Assembly (NCBI GenBank): GCA_963974935.1
Contig: CAXBEV010000004.1
Span: 1-64,000, forward strand
Direction: 5' to 3'
Origin: UBA4479 sp963974935
GTDB lineage: Bacteria; Pseudomonadota; Alphaproteobacteria; Rhodospirillales; Casp-alpha2
DNA length: 64,000 nt
Each line of letters starts with the position of its first letter. Position 1 is the first letter of the stretch. The position numbers and the translations under genes are program-made. A model generated the notes under the pieces. It saw only the letters and a program-made list of their open reading frames with translations, made no database searches and was not told the DNA's origin. This document shows, one piece after another, positions 25,185 to 33,417 of this stretch.

Positions 25185-26305
25185 GGCTGTGCCCGCATCA
25201 TCAAGGCCGAGCCGAGGCCGCCCGCCGCCGCAATCGCCGCCAAGCCCAGCGCACCGCCCCCGCGTGCCGCCAAGTCATGAAACAGCCGCACCGCCAAGAT
25301 CGCGCCGGACGCGCCAATCGGGTGCCCCCGCGCCAACGCACCGCCGCGCTGATTGACGCACGTTGGATCAAAACCAAGATCATCGATGCACGCCATCGCC
25401 TGCACCGCGAACGCTTCCATGATCTCGACATACGCGATGTCGGCGGCAGAGACACCTGTGCGCGCCAACAAATTGCGCACCGCGACCACCGGCGCCAAGG
25501 CGGGTTGGCTCGGATCAAACCCGGCAGCCTCGGCGCCGAGAATTTGGATGCGAGGGCCAGCCGACGTCGATGCGATCCGATCGCTGACCACGAGCAGCGC
25601 CGCAGCGGCGTCGGCTTCCACCGCCGTCGTCGCGGCGCTGAGCCCATGGGCAGACGTTCCCGCCAAGACCGGAAGGCGGGCGCAGGCTTTGATGCTGAGC
25701 GTGCGCGTAAAGCCGTCCCGGTCATGACCGGCCACCGGGGTGATCTCGCGGGCAACCTCGGTATCGGTGGACGCGCGCCGATGACTTTCGACGGCATATG
25801 CGTCTTGATCGGCACGGCTGACGGCACGTGCCTCGGCCAAGGCGGCGGCGGCGTCCAGCATGTCCGGATCGCGGTCCAGCCAAGGGGTGAACGGCGGACG
25901 GTCATAGGCAACAGGTGGGTCGCCTGCCTTTAACGGTCGGTGCTGGCGGATCGGTGCTCGGCTATAGCTCTCGAGCCCACCGCAGATGATCACATCTGCG
26001 TCGCCGGCGCGCACCCGTGACGCAGCGAGGCTGATGGCGTCCAAACCACTGCAGCATTGCGTGTCGAGGCTGAATGCCGGTGTGGCTTCATCTAATCCGG
26101 CTTCAAGCGCCGCGACGCGCGCCGGATTGCCGCCGCCATAGAGCGCATTGCCGAAAATCACCTGATCAATGTGCGGCAGGTCAACGTCGCCACACACGGC
26201 GTTGATCACGGCAGCGCCCAAGCTTGACGCCGGGATGTCGTTGAACGCGCCGCCCTTCGGCATCACGGGCGTTCGCTTAGCCGCGATGATCCAGGCGTCA
26301 GCCAT
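25181..26305 (-). CDS. Thiolase-family protein (YhfS-like) with altered active site
   Basis: 374 residues with the thiolase fold. The acyl-accepting cysteine is Cys84 in DTQCCSGLDAI, and the GHPIGASGA histidine is kept. Two usual catalytic positions differ: the NEAFA asparagine is Met (EIMEAFAVQ), and the acid/base cysteine of the C-terminal CxGGG loop is Ala (GLAAIAAAGGLG). It could still bind and acylate but may not carry out a normal thiolytic cleavage. The size matches Bacillus YhfS, a thiolase in the biotin-regulated yhfUTS operon. Its ATG overlaps the ligase stop and its stop overlaps the MaoC start, so all three are coupled. Confidence 0.9.
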   Translation of the reverse strand: MADAWIIAAKRTPVMPKGGAFNDIPASSLGAAVINAVCGDVDLPHIDQVIFGNALYGGGNPARVAALEAGLDEATPAFSLDTQCCSGLDAISLAASRVRAGDADVIICGGLESYSRAPIRQHRPLKAGDPPVAYDRPPFTPWLDRDPDMLDAAAALAEARAVSRADQDAYAVESHRRASTDTEVAREITPVAGHDRDGFTRTLSIKACARLPVLAGTSAHGLSAATTAVEADAAAALLVVSDRIASTSAGPRIQILGAEAAGFDPSQPALAPVVAVRNLLARTGVSAADIAYVEIMEAFAVQAMACIDDLGFDPTCVNQRGGALARGHPIGASGAILAVRLFHDLAARGGGALGLAAIAAAGGLGSALMMRAQP

Positions 26306-27726
26306 CAGGTATCCGCCTTCATGCGGGCGTGGAGTGCGCTGAAATCAGTTTTATCGGCGGCCGTCACTGGCCAATCGGCGAGCATCACATAACGCATCGG
26401 CACTTTGTACAATGGCAGGTGTTCGCGCGCCCACGCGATCAACGTGGAGTCTTCGACCGCCCCCATATCCGCGCACTTAATGGCAGCGACAAGCCGCTGG
26501 CCGCGGCGCGCGTCTTCGACGCCGAACACGGCGGCACGTTGCACGCGCGGATGGGCACCGAGCACGGCCTCAACCTCCTCTGGAAAAATGTTTTTACCGG
26601 CACTGTTGATCATTCGATCCACGCGCCCGACCAAGTACAGGTTGCCCGGGCCATCCAGATACCCGGCATCACCCACCGACAATGCGCCATTGATCTGTTC
26701 GGGCGCTGGGTAGGTATCCCCAGCGTAGCCCTGAAATTGCAACTTCGAGCGTACAAAAACGCGCCCAACCTCACCGGTCGGTACGCATGCACCGGCAGCA
26801 TCACGAATCTCGATCTCAACGCCTGGGAATGGGGTGCCAACCGAGCCGGCGGGGGCGACCCCGTATTTTGCAACACTGACATAACTGAGTTCGGAGGTGC
26901 CATAGAACGTGGCGATCTCGGCATTTTTAAACACGCGGGCCAAGTCCGCCTGCAACGCATCCGACATCGCCGACCCCGCCCCTAACGCGAGCCGGACACC
27001 GCCGAAGGTCTGCGGATCGACGGCGCGGACCAGCGCATCAAACTGCGTCGGTGTGCCGAACACCACGGCATTTTTAGCGGTGCGCAGACAGTCGATCACA
27101 CGGCGCGGCTGGAAGCTTCGGAACAATATCGTCTCGGCGCCCGCATACAGGCCCCTGAGCGCTGCGTACATAAATAGCGAATGCACGAGGTTGCCGGGAA
27201 TGACGAAGGTATTCGAAGCGGCGAAGCCGAACAGCGTTTGATCACCGTCAAAGCTTGCCTGCCATGAGCGTTGATCGCGCTGAAATCCTTTCGGCGTGCC
27301 GAGCGAGCCTGAGGTGAAGCCGACATAAAACGTGCTGTCCGGGTCTTCGACGCCCGGTGCAAGGTCAGACACGGGCGCGGCGTCAAACCACGCTGCGACA
27401 TCGGTTGCATCGTCAATGACGCAGACCGGTTTCAAGGCCTTGAGCACGTCACGCCACATCGCGTGCGGCCAATCGGGATCAAGCACCTGCACCGCGCGCC
27501 CTTGGCGGAGTGCCGCCAAAAAGGCGACGATATTGGCAAGACTGTTCGTGCGTATCAGGGCAACGGGTCCGGGCGCCGCCACCTGCGCATTGAGCCAAGC
27601 TTCGGCGGCGGTGACAGCGGTGCGTAATTGATCCCAACTGAGCGTCGCACCCTCCAACCGCAACGCCACGGCTTGGCCCCGGTGCGCGAGGATGGTCTCA
27701 GCGATGGCGGACATGTGTCGGGTCAT
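26305..27726 (-). CDS. AMP-forming acyl-CoA ligase (YhfT-like)
   Basis: 473 residues from the ATG at 27724-27726, with AAGGAT six bases upstream. Upstream in-frame residues are cysteine-rich and not family-like. ANL-family motifs are present: YVGFTSGSLGTPKGFQRD (P-loop), FYGTSELSYVS, GDAGYLDGPGNLYLVGRVDRM, INSAGKNIFPEEVE and the C-terminal catalytic lysine in VTAADKTDFSAL. It should adenylate a carboxylic acid and form its CoA thioester. The gene starts 37 bases after bioN and overlaps the thiolase start. The pairing with a BioY transporter and a thiolase mirrors yhfU-yhfT-yhfS in Bacillus. Substrate candidates are pimelate, biotin or a biotin catabolite, by context only. Confidence 0.9.
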   Translation of the reverse strand: MTRHMSAIAETILAHRGQAVALRLEGATLSWDQLRTAVTAAEAWLNAQVAAPGPVALIRTNSLANIVAFLAALRQGRAVQVLDPDWPHAMWRDVLKALKPVCVIDDATDVAAWFDAAPVSDLAPGVEDPDSTFYVGFTSGSLGTPKGFQRDQRSWQASFDGDQTLFGFAASNTFVIPGNLVHSLFMYAALRGLYAGAETILFRSFQPRRVIDCLRTAKNAVVFGTPTQFDALVRAVDPQTFGGVRLALGAGSAMSDALQADLARVFKNAEIATFYGTSELSYVSVAKYGVAPAGSVGTPFPGVEIEIRDAAGACVPTGEVGRVFVRSKLQFQGYAGDTYPAPEQINGALSVGDAGYLDGPGNLYLVGRVDRMINSAGKNIFPEEVEAVLGAHPRVQRAAVFGVEDARRGQRLVAAIKCADMGAVEDSTLIAWAREHLPLYKVPMRYVMLADWPVTAADKTDFSALHARMKADT

Positions 27727-27763
27727 TTTATCCTTCGACTTAACAAAGCATCCGGTTGCCAAC

Positions 27764-28357
27764 TTAGGGTGACCGGGCCTCAATGGCATCTGCCACGTCG
27801 TCGGCGGTGCGCAACAGACGAATGATAACAGGCATGGCGACGGCGAACAGACTCGTTTCGAGCCCACGTACGCGTTGGGCTTCGCGCACATCGCGGGTGA
27901 TGCGGATGACTTCGGGAATAAAGCGGATCGCCATCGCCAAGGTCAGGCTGATTTTACCGACGTCGACGCCGAATTTACCGAGCGGCGACAAAAACATCTC
28001 AAGCGCGCCGATCATCGCACTGGTCCGCGTCGTCAGGCTGACCAAGGACGCCGCGCTGATCAATAATGCAAAGCGCACCACGACCATCACAGCGAACTGC
28101 CAATCGGCCAACCAAAGTTGCGCCGCAAAGATGATCACAAGCACCGGCACCGCGACCCGGAACTGCCGCCACGCGACATCCGCCGGCACCTGGGCGGCGA
28201 TGAACAGCAACACAACCAAGGCCAACGCGATCCCGACCAAGGCAAAGTCATCAATCATAAAGACGACGCTGCCGAGCACGACGACACAGGCCAACTTGAG
28301 CCCAGCCGACAGCCGGTGCACCCAGGTATCGCGGTCCCAATAAAGTGATTCTAACAC
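27764..28357 (-). CDS. bioN: Energy-coupling factor transporter T subunit (biotin)
   Basis: 197 residues with about five membrane helices. The coupling motifs that contact the ATPase are present near the C-terminus as AQRVRGLE and AIEARSP, corresponding to the two Ala-Arg-Gly signatures of EcfT proteins. It is the transmembrane scaffold that links BioM to BioY in vitamin uptake. It overlaps bioM by seven bases, and the acyl-CoA ligase gene starts 37 bases downstream. The neighbouring BioY fixes the substrate as biotin. Confidence 0.93.
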   Translation of the reverse strand: MLESLYWDRDTWVHRLSAGLKLACVVVLGSVVFMIDDFALVGIALALVVLLFIAAQVPADVAWRQFRVAVPVLVIIFAAQLWLADWQFAVMVVVRFALLISAASLVSLTTRTSAMIGALEMFLSPLGKFGVDVGKISLTLAMAIRFIPEVIRITRDVREAQRVRGLETSLFAVAMPVIIRLLRTADDVADAIEARSP

Positions 28358-29028
28358 GTGAACAAATCCTGATAGGCGCGGATCACGTCTGCCGGCGCAC
28401 CATCGGCGTGGACATGGCCCTGGTGCAGACAGATCACCCGGTCAAAAGCATCTAGGCTGTCCAAGTCATGGGTGACGACAATCGCCATTTCAGCCAAACC
28501 GTCAATCGCCACCATGACGCGCTTTTTATTGCCGAGGTCCAGCAGCGTCGTCGGCTCGTCAAAGACGATGCAGGCGGGCCGCATCGCGGTGACGCCGGCA
28601 ATCGCCAGCAATTGCTTTTCACCAGCGCTCAAACTGTGGGTCATGCGGTTTTCCATGCCCGCCAAGCCGAACCGGTCAAGTTCGCTCTCCACCAATCGGG
28701 TGATCTCGTGCTTCGGCATGTCGGCGTTCTTCAAGCCGAACGCCAAGTCTTCGGCGACCGTCGGCATGACGATTTGATTGTCCGGGTTTTGAAAGACAAA
28801 ACCAACGCGTCGGCGCGCGGCCTTAGCGTCGTCGCTGGTGTCGACGCCGTTAACGCACACTTTGCCCCGGCTCGGCATCAATAAGCCATTAAACAAACGC
28901 ACCAATGAACTTTTGCCCGATCCGTTGGCGCCAATGATGCCGATCCTACGCTCGGTCAAAATCAAGTCGACGTCGGCCAGCACGGTGCGACCGTCCCGAT
29001 CCAAGCCGACGTGGTCCAGCGTGATCAT
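28351..29028 (-). CDS. bioM: Energy-coupling factor ATPase (biotin)
   Basis: A 225-residue ABC-type ATPase. Walker A is GANGSGKSSLV, the Q loop FVFQNPDNQIV, the signature HSLSAGEKQLLAIAG and Walker B CIVFDEPTTLLDL, with the switch histidine in IVVTHDLDSL. The FQNPDNQ segment is characteristic of ECF ATPases. It powers biotin uptake with BioN and BioY on the inner face of the membrane. Start and stop overlap both neighbours by a few bases, so the three transporter genes are translated together. Confidence 0.95.
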   Translation of the reverse strand: MITLDHVGLDRDGRTVLADVDLILTERRIGIIGANGSGKSSLVRLFNGLLMPSRGKVCVNGVDTSDDAKAARRRVGFVFQNPDNQIVMPTVAEDLAFGLKNADMPKHEITRLVESELDRFGLAGMENRMTHSLSAGEKQLLAIAGVTAMRPACIVFDEPTTLLDLGNKKRVMVAIDGLAEMAIVVTHDLDSLDAFDRVICLHQGHVHADGAPADVIRAYQDLFTC

Positions 29029-29576
29029 TTTTGCGCCGCCGGAACCAGCGGATACGACCGCTTCACACCGACAATGATCGCAGCCGCAACACCGGCTTTG
29101 ATGACGTCCCCAGGCACGAAGATCGCCGCCCCGCTGAGCGCCTTTAAAAAGGGAATCTCAGCCGCAAACGCAATCCATGGCACGCCCGCCAGATACACCA
29201 CGCCGATCCCGCCAGCTGCGGAGATGATGAACGCCCACACCAGATTGAGCCTCAACCATAAACGCTCGGTCAGCCAGCCGCACAGGTATGCACCCGGCAC
29301 CCAGCCCAGCAAGAAGCCGCCGCTCGGGCCTGCAAACATGCCGAAGCCGCCGCGTCCACCGGCCAAAACCGGCAGGCCGACGGCGACCAACACTAAGAAT
29401 AACGTCATGGAAAGCGCACCGCGTCGGGCACCTAAAATACCGCCCGCCAACATCACACCCATCGATTGTGCCGTCACCGGCACACCAATCACCGGCACCG
29501 TCAGGGGCGGGAAGATTCCGAGTGCGACGGTCAGCGCCGCAAAAAGTGCAATATGGACAAGATCTTTGGTTGTCAT
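29025..29576 (-). CDS. bioY: Biotin-specific S component
   Basis: 183 residues with six hydrophobic helices. The family signature is clear: PVIGVPVTAQSMGVMLAGGI, LGARRGALSMTLFLVLVAVGLPVL, GGRGGFGMFAGPSGGFLLGW and the later FVPGDVIKA. BioY binds biotin with high affinity in the membrane and delivers it through BioMN. It is the first gene of the operon. Just before its ATG lies a hairpin whose 3' arm covers the likely ribosome site (29581-29598). I see no BioR or BirA operator that I can defend in the leader. Confidence 0.95.
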   Translation of the reverse strand: MTTKDLVHIALFAALTVALGIFPPLTVPVIGVPVTAQSMGVMLAGGILGARRGALSMTLFLVLVAVGLPVLAGGRGGFGMFAGPSGGFLLGWVPGAYLCGWLTERLWLRLNLVWAFIISAAGGIGVVYLAGVPWIAFAAEIPFLKALSGAAIFVPGDVIKAGVAAAIIVGVKRSYPLVPAAQK

Positions 29577-29580
29577 CGAT

Positions 29581-29598
29581 GCCCCCTAAGCCGGGGGC
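29581..29598 (-). promoter_or_regulatory. Stem-loop covering the bioY ribosome-binding site
   Basis: On the mRNA the sequence GCCCCC-GGCTTA-GGGGGC ends four bases before the bioY start. The GGGGGC arm is the only purine-rich candidate for a ribosome site, and it is fully paired in the six-base stem. That would lower translation unless melted or overridden. No vitamin riboswitch is evident around it. Confidence 0.4.
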
Positions 29599-29695
29599 AG
29601 ATATACAACGTCGCGCCCAACCTGAAAAACCCGGAAAAATAAGGTATCCCGTGTTTCTCTGTTGGCGGACGTTTGCGCGTATCAGCGACGCGGTG

Positions 29696-29875
29696 TTACA
29701 GCACGCGGATTTGCGTGCTTTCACCGAAAGTCGATTGAATCAGCCACTTTGCGTGGGCGATCATTTTGCTGTCCTGCAGGTCCTTGATCAGGAACGTCTG
29801 ACGTCCCCGCTCGGAAACGAAATGGACGAAGCCATGCAGACCGTATCTCACCAGGAAGTTTTGTTGTTTGTTCAT
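29696..29875 (-). CDS. Small conserved-looking protein, function unknown
   Basis: 59 residues from MNKQQNFLVRYGLHGFVHFV; in-frame ATGs also exist at 29899 and a start-like codon at 29926. Codon choice (many CTG, GGC, ATC, AAG) matches coding genes of the window, and the composition is globular (VSERGRQTFLIKDLQ). None of the starts has a strong ribosome site. A GC-rich stem (CACACGCA..TGCGTGTG) lies about 50 bases upstream. It reads away from bioY's upstream side. I do not recognise it. Confidence 0.5.
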   Translation of the reverse strand: MNKQQNFLVRYGLHGFVHFVSERGRQTFLIKDLQDSKMIAHAKWLIQSTFGESTQIRVL

Positions 29876-30028
29876 ATCTGTTGTCTTTTCATTTTTCATT
29901 TTTAAGTCTTGATAATCTGCACACACGCAAATGCGTGTGCACGTCCCGCATATAAGCAGGCAGTGATGTCAATTTTATGGCGTAAAGATTAAGAACTGGA
30001 AAACGTGTCGCGCGCTTTAAACCGTTGG

Positions 30029-30217
30029 TTAAGCGTCGCTTTGTTCGTCCGTATTCTGAGGATCGGCGACGGCGTCTGTATTTTCAGACGGCTGATCGCT
30101 CGGCTCATCTCGCGCAAGGCGGGCTTCTTCTTTAGCGGCGGCACGCTTGGCCTTTTTTTCGGCTTGCATGCGTTCGCGTTCTTTTCGCTCGAAACTATAG
30201 TTCGGCTGTCGCGCCAT
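30029..30217 (-). CDS. Small basic protein following the cold-shock gene
   Basis: 62 residues beginning MARQPNYSFERKERERMQAE, then a Lys/Arg/Ala-rich helix (KKAKRAAAKEEARLARDE) and an acidic tail. Proteins with this MARQPNYSFERKERE-like start are common in alphaproteobacteria and uncharacterised. GGAG lies about eight bases before the ATG. It is 67 bases after the cold-shock gene stop, on the far side of a strong terminator, so some read-through or its own promoter must express it. The charged helix suggests RNA or ribosome contact, by inference only. Confidence 0.75.
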   Translation of the reverse strand: MARQPNYSFERKERERMQAEKKAKRAAAKEEARLARDEPSDQPSENTDAVADPQNTDEQSDA

Positions 30218-30232
30218 GGGCCATCTCCGCTT

Positions 30233-30267
30233 TTAAAAAACAATCGGGGCGGCCCTAAAGCCGCCCC
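30233..30267 (-). terminator. Rho-independent terminator after the cold-shock gene
   Basis: Reading on the minus strand, an eight-base-pair stem (GGGGCGGC/GCCGCCCC, six-base loop, 30246-30267) is followed by GATTGTTTTTT. It lies 18 bases after the cold-shock stop codon. Confidence 0.85.
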
Positions 30268-30284
30268 GGCTGCATCACTCACGC

Positions 30285-30491
30285 TTAGAGGCGCGAAATG
30301 TTCTCGGCAGACATTTTGCCGTCACGACCTGGCGTCAGGTCGAAAGAGACCTTGTCGCCTTCGTCCAACGACGAAATGCCAGCGCGCTCGAGTGCACTGA
30401 TGTGCACGAACGCATCTTTCGAACCATCTTCTGGCTCGATGAAACCGAAACCTTTGGTGGCGTTAAACCACTTAACCGTACCTTGTGCCAT
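30285..30491 (-). CDS. Cold-shock domain protein (CspA family)
   Basis: 68 residues from MAQGTVKWFNATKGFGFIEP. RNP1 (KGFGFIEP) and RNP2 (DAFVHISAL) are intact, so it should bind single-stranded RNA or DNA as an RNA chaperone. The frame is open upstream (to 30533), but the family always starts at this ATG, which has AAAGGA eight bases before it. A terminator follows the stop. A small basic protein gene lies downstream and the RhlE helicase gene is divergent, giving a likely cold- and RNA-related cluster. Confidence 0.96.
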   Translation of the reverse strand: MAQGTVKWFNATKGFGFIEPEDGSKDAFVHISALERAGISSLDEGDKVSFDLTPGRDGKMSAENISRL

Positions 30492-30962
30492 GATATAAAA
30501 TCCTTTCACGGACATTTGAGTGGCGCACCGCACAACGCGGGGCGCCTTGAAGACGTTTAAAATGTCGGAAAAGAAACTATGTCGTCCGACCCCAAAGCGT
30601 GCCTAAAGGCGTGCTCCAGATCGGTTACTAGCGCAGATGCGACTTCGAAACGTGAGCGGACCCTATACCATTAATAAGATTTAGCAAGTCATTTCGCACA
30701 TGCGGTAGTTCTTGACAATTCGGCAGCCAAGGCGCCTTGTGTGCGTAGCGAACCTCCTTTCAGAGTCGAGTTTCGACTGGTAAGCGACCCCATTGGGGCC
30801 GCCCGGCCTTTTTGTTTCCGGTTGCAGTCAGGCGTTTCGTTAGACAGACCAACGCAATGTTGCGGATGGGTCATGTCGTAAATGCCTGCGCCGTGCTGGC
30901 ACGTCCGATTTGCGATGAAACGCAACGGGCGCTTAAAGACTTGATGACTTGAAAGAGACAAA
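30492..30962. other. Divergent leader region of the cold-shock gene and rhlE
   Basis: 471 bases between divergent genes, consistent with long 5' untranslated leaders. Structures on the rhlE side include the perfect 12-base palindrome CAAGGCGCCTTG (30728-30739), a small hairpin AGTCG/CGACT (30764-30778), and a CCCCATTGGGG-GCCGCCCGGCC stack followed by TTTTTGTTT (about 30788-30816), which looks like a possible attenuator or the end of a short RNA. No protein-coding gene is convincing here. Confidence 0.45.
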
Positions 30963-32249
30963 ATGACCGACTTTGAAGGCCTGGGATTAAACCAGCCAAT
31001 CTTGCGTGCGTTGAAAGAAATCGACTACACGCAGCCGACCCCTATCCAAGAACAAACCATTCCGGCCCTCCTTGAAGGCCGTGACATTCTGGGCATCGCA
31101 CAGACCGGTACCGGCAAGACCGCATCGTTTGCGCTGCCGATGCTGAACCGGCTGACGAAAAACCCGGCCCGCGCCACACGCGGCTGCCCACGCGGCCTGA
31201 TCTTGGCGCCGACGCGCGAACTTGCCGTGCAGATTTCCGACAACATCCGCACCTATGCAAAGTACCTACACCTGCGCACGTTGATCGTGTGCGGCGGCAT
31301 GTCGATCCGCCCGCAGATCATGCAGATGAATAAAGGCGTGCACATTCTGGTCGCCACACCGGGTCGATTGCTCGACCTAATGAACCAAGGCCACGTATCG
31401 CTGAGCGAAGTTGAATTCTTCGTCCTCGACGAAGGCGACCGCATGCTCGACATGGGCTTCCAGCGTGACCTGCAGAAGATCACCGCGAAGCTACCGGCTG
31501 CCCGCCAAACCGCGCTGTTCTCGGCAACTATGCCGAAGACCGTCTCGCACCTCGCGAATGGCCTGCTCAATGACCCGGTGAAGGTCGAAGTGATGCAACA
31601 AGCAACGACGGCTGAAAAAGTCAGCCAGCAAGTGCTGTTCGTCGCCAAAGACTTAAAGCGCAACCTTCTGATCGACCTGATGGGCGACAGCGGCTTCAAG
31701 CGCGTGCTGGTGTTTACACGCACCAAACACGGTGCGGACCGGGTGTCGAAACACCTACAGCAAAGCGGCATCACGTCCGACGCCATCCATGGCAACAAAG
31801 CTCAGAACGCACGCCAGCGTGCGCTTGCGAGCTTCAAGACCGGTGCCATCCGCGTGTTGGTTGCGACCGACATTGCAGCGCGCGGCATCGACGTCGACGG
31901 CGTGACCCACGTCATCAACTTCGATCTGCCAAACGAGCCGGATTCGTACGTGCACCGTATCGGTCGCACGGCACGTAACGGCGCATCAGGCAGCGCGCTT
32001 TCGTTCTGCGATCCGAGCGAGCGCGTGTATCTGAAAGATATCGAAAAAACCATCCGCCAACCGGTGCCGGTCAACGAAGATCACGCCTATCACCGCACCG
32101 GCAGTGCGAACAATGCGCCCCGGCCAAACAATGGCGGCCAGCGCAATGGCCAAAACAATGGCAAGCCAGGCGGCGACAACGCCGGCAAGCCGGGTGGCCA
32201 GCGTCGCCGTTCGCGTCGCTCCGGCTTCCAGAGCAAAACCGCCGCGTAA
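30963..32249 (+). CDS. rhlE: DEAD-box RNA helicase, RhlE type
   Basis: 428 residues. The Q motif (F...L..PIL, YTQPTPIQEQTIP), Walker A (AQTGTGKTASF), DEGD in motif II (VLDEGDRMLDMGF; the usual DEAD is replaced by DEGD), SAT (motif III) and the C-terminal HRIGRTARNG motif VI are all visible. The tail after residue 380 is rich in Gly, Asn, Lys and Arg, as in RhlE proteins that act on ribosome assembly and the degradosome. DEGD in place of DEAD is unusual. The gene is divergent from the cold-shock gene and ends at a strong terminator. Confidence 0.95.
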   Translation: MTDFEGLGLNQPILRALKEIDYTQPTPIQEQTIPALLEGRDILGIAQTGTGKTASFALPMLNRLTKNPARATRGCPRGLILAPTRELAVQISDNIRTYAKYLHLRTLIVCGGMSIRPQIMQMNKGVHILVATPGRLLDLMNQGHVSLSEVEFFVLDEGDRMLDMGFQRDLQKITAKLPAARQTALFSATMPKTVSHLANGLLNDPVKVEVMQQATTAEKVSQQVLFVAKDLKRNLLIDLMGDSGFKRVLVFTRTKHGADRVSKHLQQSGITSDAIHGNKAQNARQRALASFKTGAIRVLVATDIAARGIDVDGVTHVINFDLPNEPDSYVHRIGRTARNGASGSALSFCDPSERVYLKDIEKTIRQPVPVNEDHAYHRTGSANNAPRPNNGGQRNGQNNGKPGGDNAGKPGGQRRRSRRSGFQSKTAA

Positions 32250-32276
32250 ACGCGGACGCTCTAACGACAAACTATA

Positions 32277-32316
32277 GACGGCGCGGCAAAAAATTGCCGC
32301 GCCGTCGTTGTTTTTA
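32277..32316 (+). terminator. Strong Rho-independent terminator after rhlE
   Basis: Twelve base pairs, GACGGCGCGGCA with TGCCGCGCCGTC, around a six-base loop, followed by GTTGTTTTTAA. It begins 27 bases after the rhlE stop codon. Confidence 0.93.
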
Positions 32317-32388
32317 AAGCCTGTATCCCCAATATCTGATCAGCATTCTTCACGCAGGCGGCACGGTTTTTAGAACGGTTTATTGACG

Positions 32389-33417
32389 ATGGATCCACTG
32401 ACACAAGGCGCACTCGGTGCCGCATTGCCACAAGCAACGTGGACAGCGTGGACTCGGCACAACAAAACACAGGTCGCCGTCGCAGGCGTGCTGGGTATGC
32501 TTGGCGGCATGGCGGCGGATTTGGATGTGCTGATCCGATCCAACACCGACCCGCTGATGTTTTTAGCGTACCACCGGCAATTTACCCATTCCCTGATCTT
32601 CATGCCGCTCGGCGGACTGATCACCGCCATCGCGCTGCATGGAATTTTTGCGCGGCGCTGGCAGTTGTCGTTCTGGCAGACGGTGATCATCTGTACGCTG
32701 GGCTACGCGACGCATGCGCTCCTGGACAGCGCGACCTCTTATGGCACGCAATTATTATGGCCGTTCAGTGAAACGCGCATTTCGTGGAGTATCGTGTCGA
32801 TCATCGACCCGCTGTTCACCCTGCCGCTCGCCGGCTTAGTAATTATGGCGGGGATCAAAGGCAACCCGTGGTTGGCGCGGGTAGGTCTAGCTTGGGGGCT
32901 TTTGTATTTGGGTGCCGGCTGGATGCAGCATCAAGCAGCCTACAGTATCGCCGAAGACATCGCCGCAAGCCGAGGCCACACGCCGATCCGCGTTGAGGTC
33001 AAACCGAGCTTCGGCAATATCTTGGTATGGAAAAGCATTTACGAGACCGATGACCGCTTCTACGTCGATGCGGTACGCGCCGGCATCGCGCCGAAAGTAT
33101 TTCAGGGCACGTCTGTGCCAAAGCTCGAGACAGCACGGGATTTCCCCTGGCTCGCGCCCACCTCGCAACAAGCCCGCGACATCGAACGCTTCAGCGGCTT
33201 CAGTGACGGTTTCGTCGCGATCGACCCGGATCAGGAAAACCGCATCATTGATGTGCGCTATTCATTCGTACCAAACGACGTCAGCGCGTTATTTTCAATT
33301 GAGTTGAACCCAGAAGGCGCACCTAACACGCACGTGTATTACCGCACGCACCGCGAACATGCGCGCGACAGCATCCATACCCTTTGGCAGATGCTGAGCA
33401 GCGCGCCGCCTCAGTAA
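32389..33417 (+). CDS. Membrane-bound metal-dependent hydrolase, YdjM/YbcI family
   Basis: 342 residues from MDPLTQGALGAALPQA; a TTG two codons upstream is in frame. The family metal-binding signature is visible: DPLTQGALG, GGMAADLDVL, YHRQFTHSLIF and THALLDSATSYGTQL, supplying His and Asp residues. About four to five membrane helices lie in residues 30-190, and a soluble C-terminal domain of about 150 residues follows. The physiological substrate of this family is not established. It stands after the rhlE terminator as a separate transcript. Its stop overlaps the end of the convergent SDR gene by seven bases. Confidence 0.87.
   Translation: MDPLTQGALGAALPQATWTAWTRHNKTQVAVAGVLGMLGGMAADLDVLIRSNTDPLMFLAYHRQFTHSLIFMPLGGLITAIALHGIFARRWQLSFWQTVIICTLGYATHALLDSATSYGTQLLWPFSETRISWSIVSIIDPLFTLPLAGLVIMAGIKGNPWLARVGLAWGLLYLGAGWMQHQAAYSIAEDIAASRGHTPIRVEVKPSFGNILVWKSIYETDDRFYVDAVRAGIAPKVFQGTSVPKLETARDFPWLAPTSQQARDIERFSGFSDGFVAIDPDQENRIIDVRYSFVPNDVSALFSIELNPEGAPNTHVYYRTHREHARDSIHTLWQMLSSAPPQ

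Noticed and set aside
29577..29695. A BioR or BirA operator, or a biotin riboswitch, before bioY
   Set aside because: No palindrome of either consensus could be found by eye; only the ribosome-site hairpin stands out.
29989..30282. A 97-codon minus-strand frame overlapping the small basic protein gene
   Set aside because: It overlaps the terminator and the better-supported 62-codon gene in another frame.
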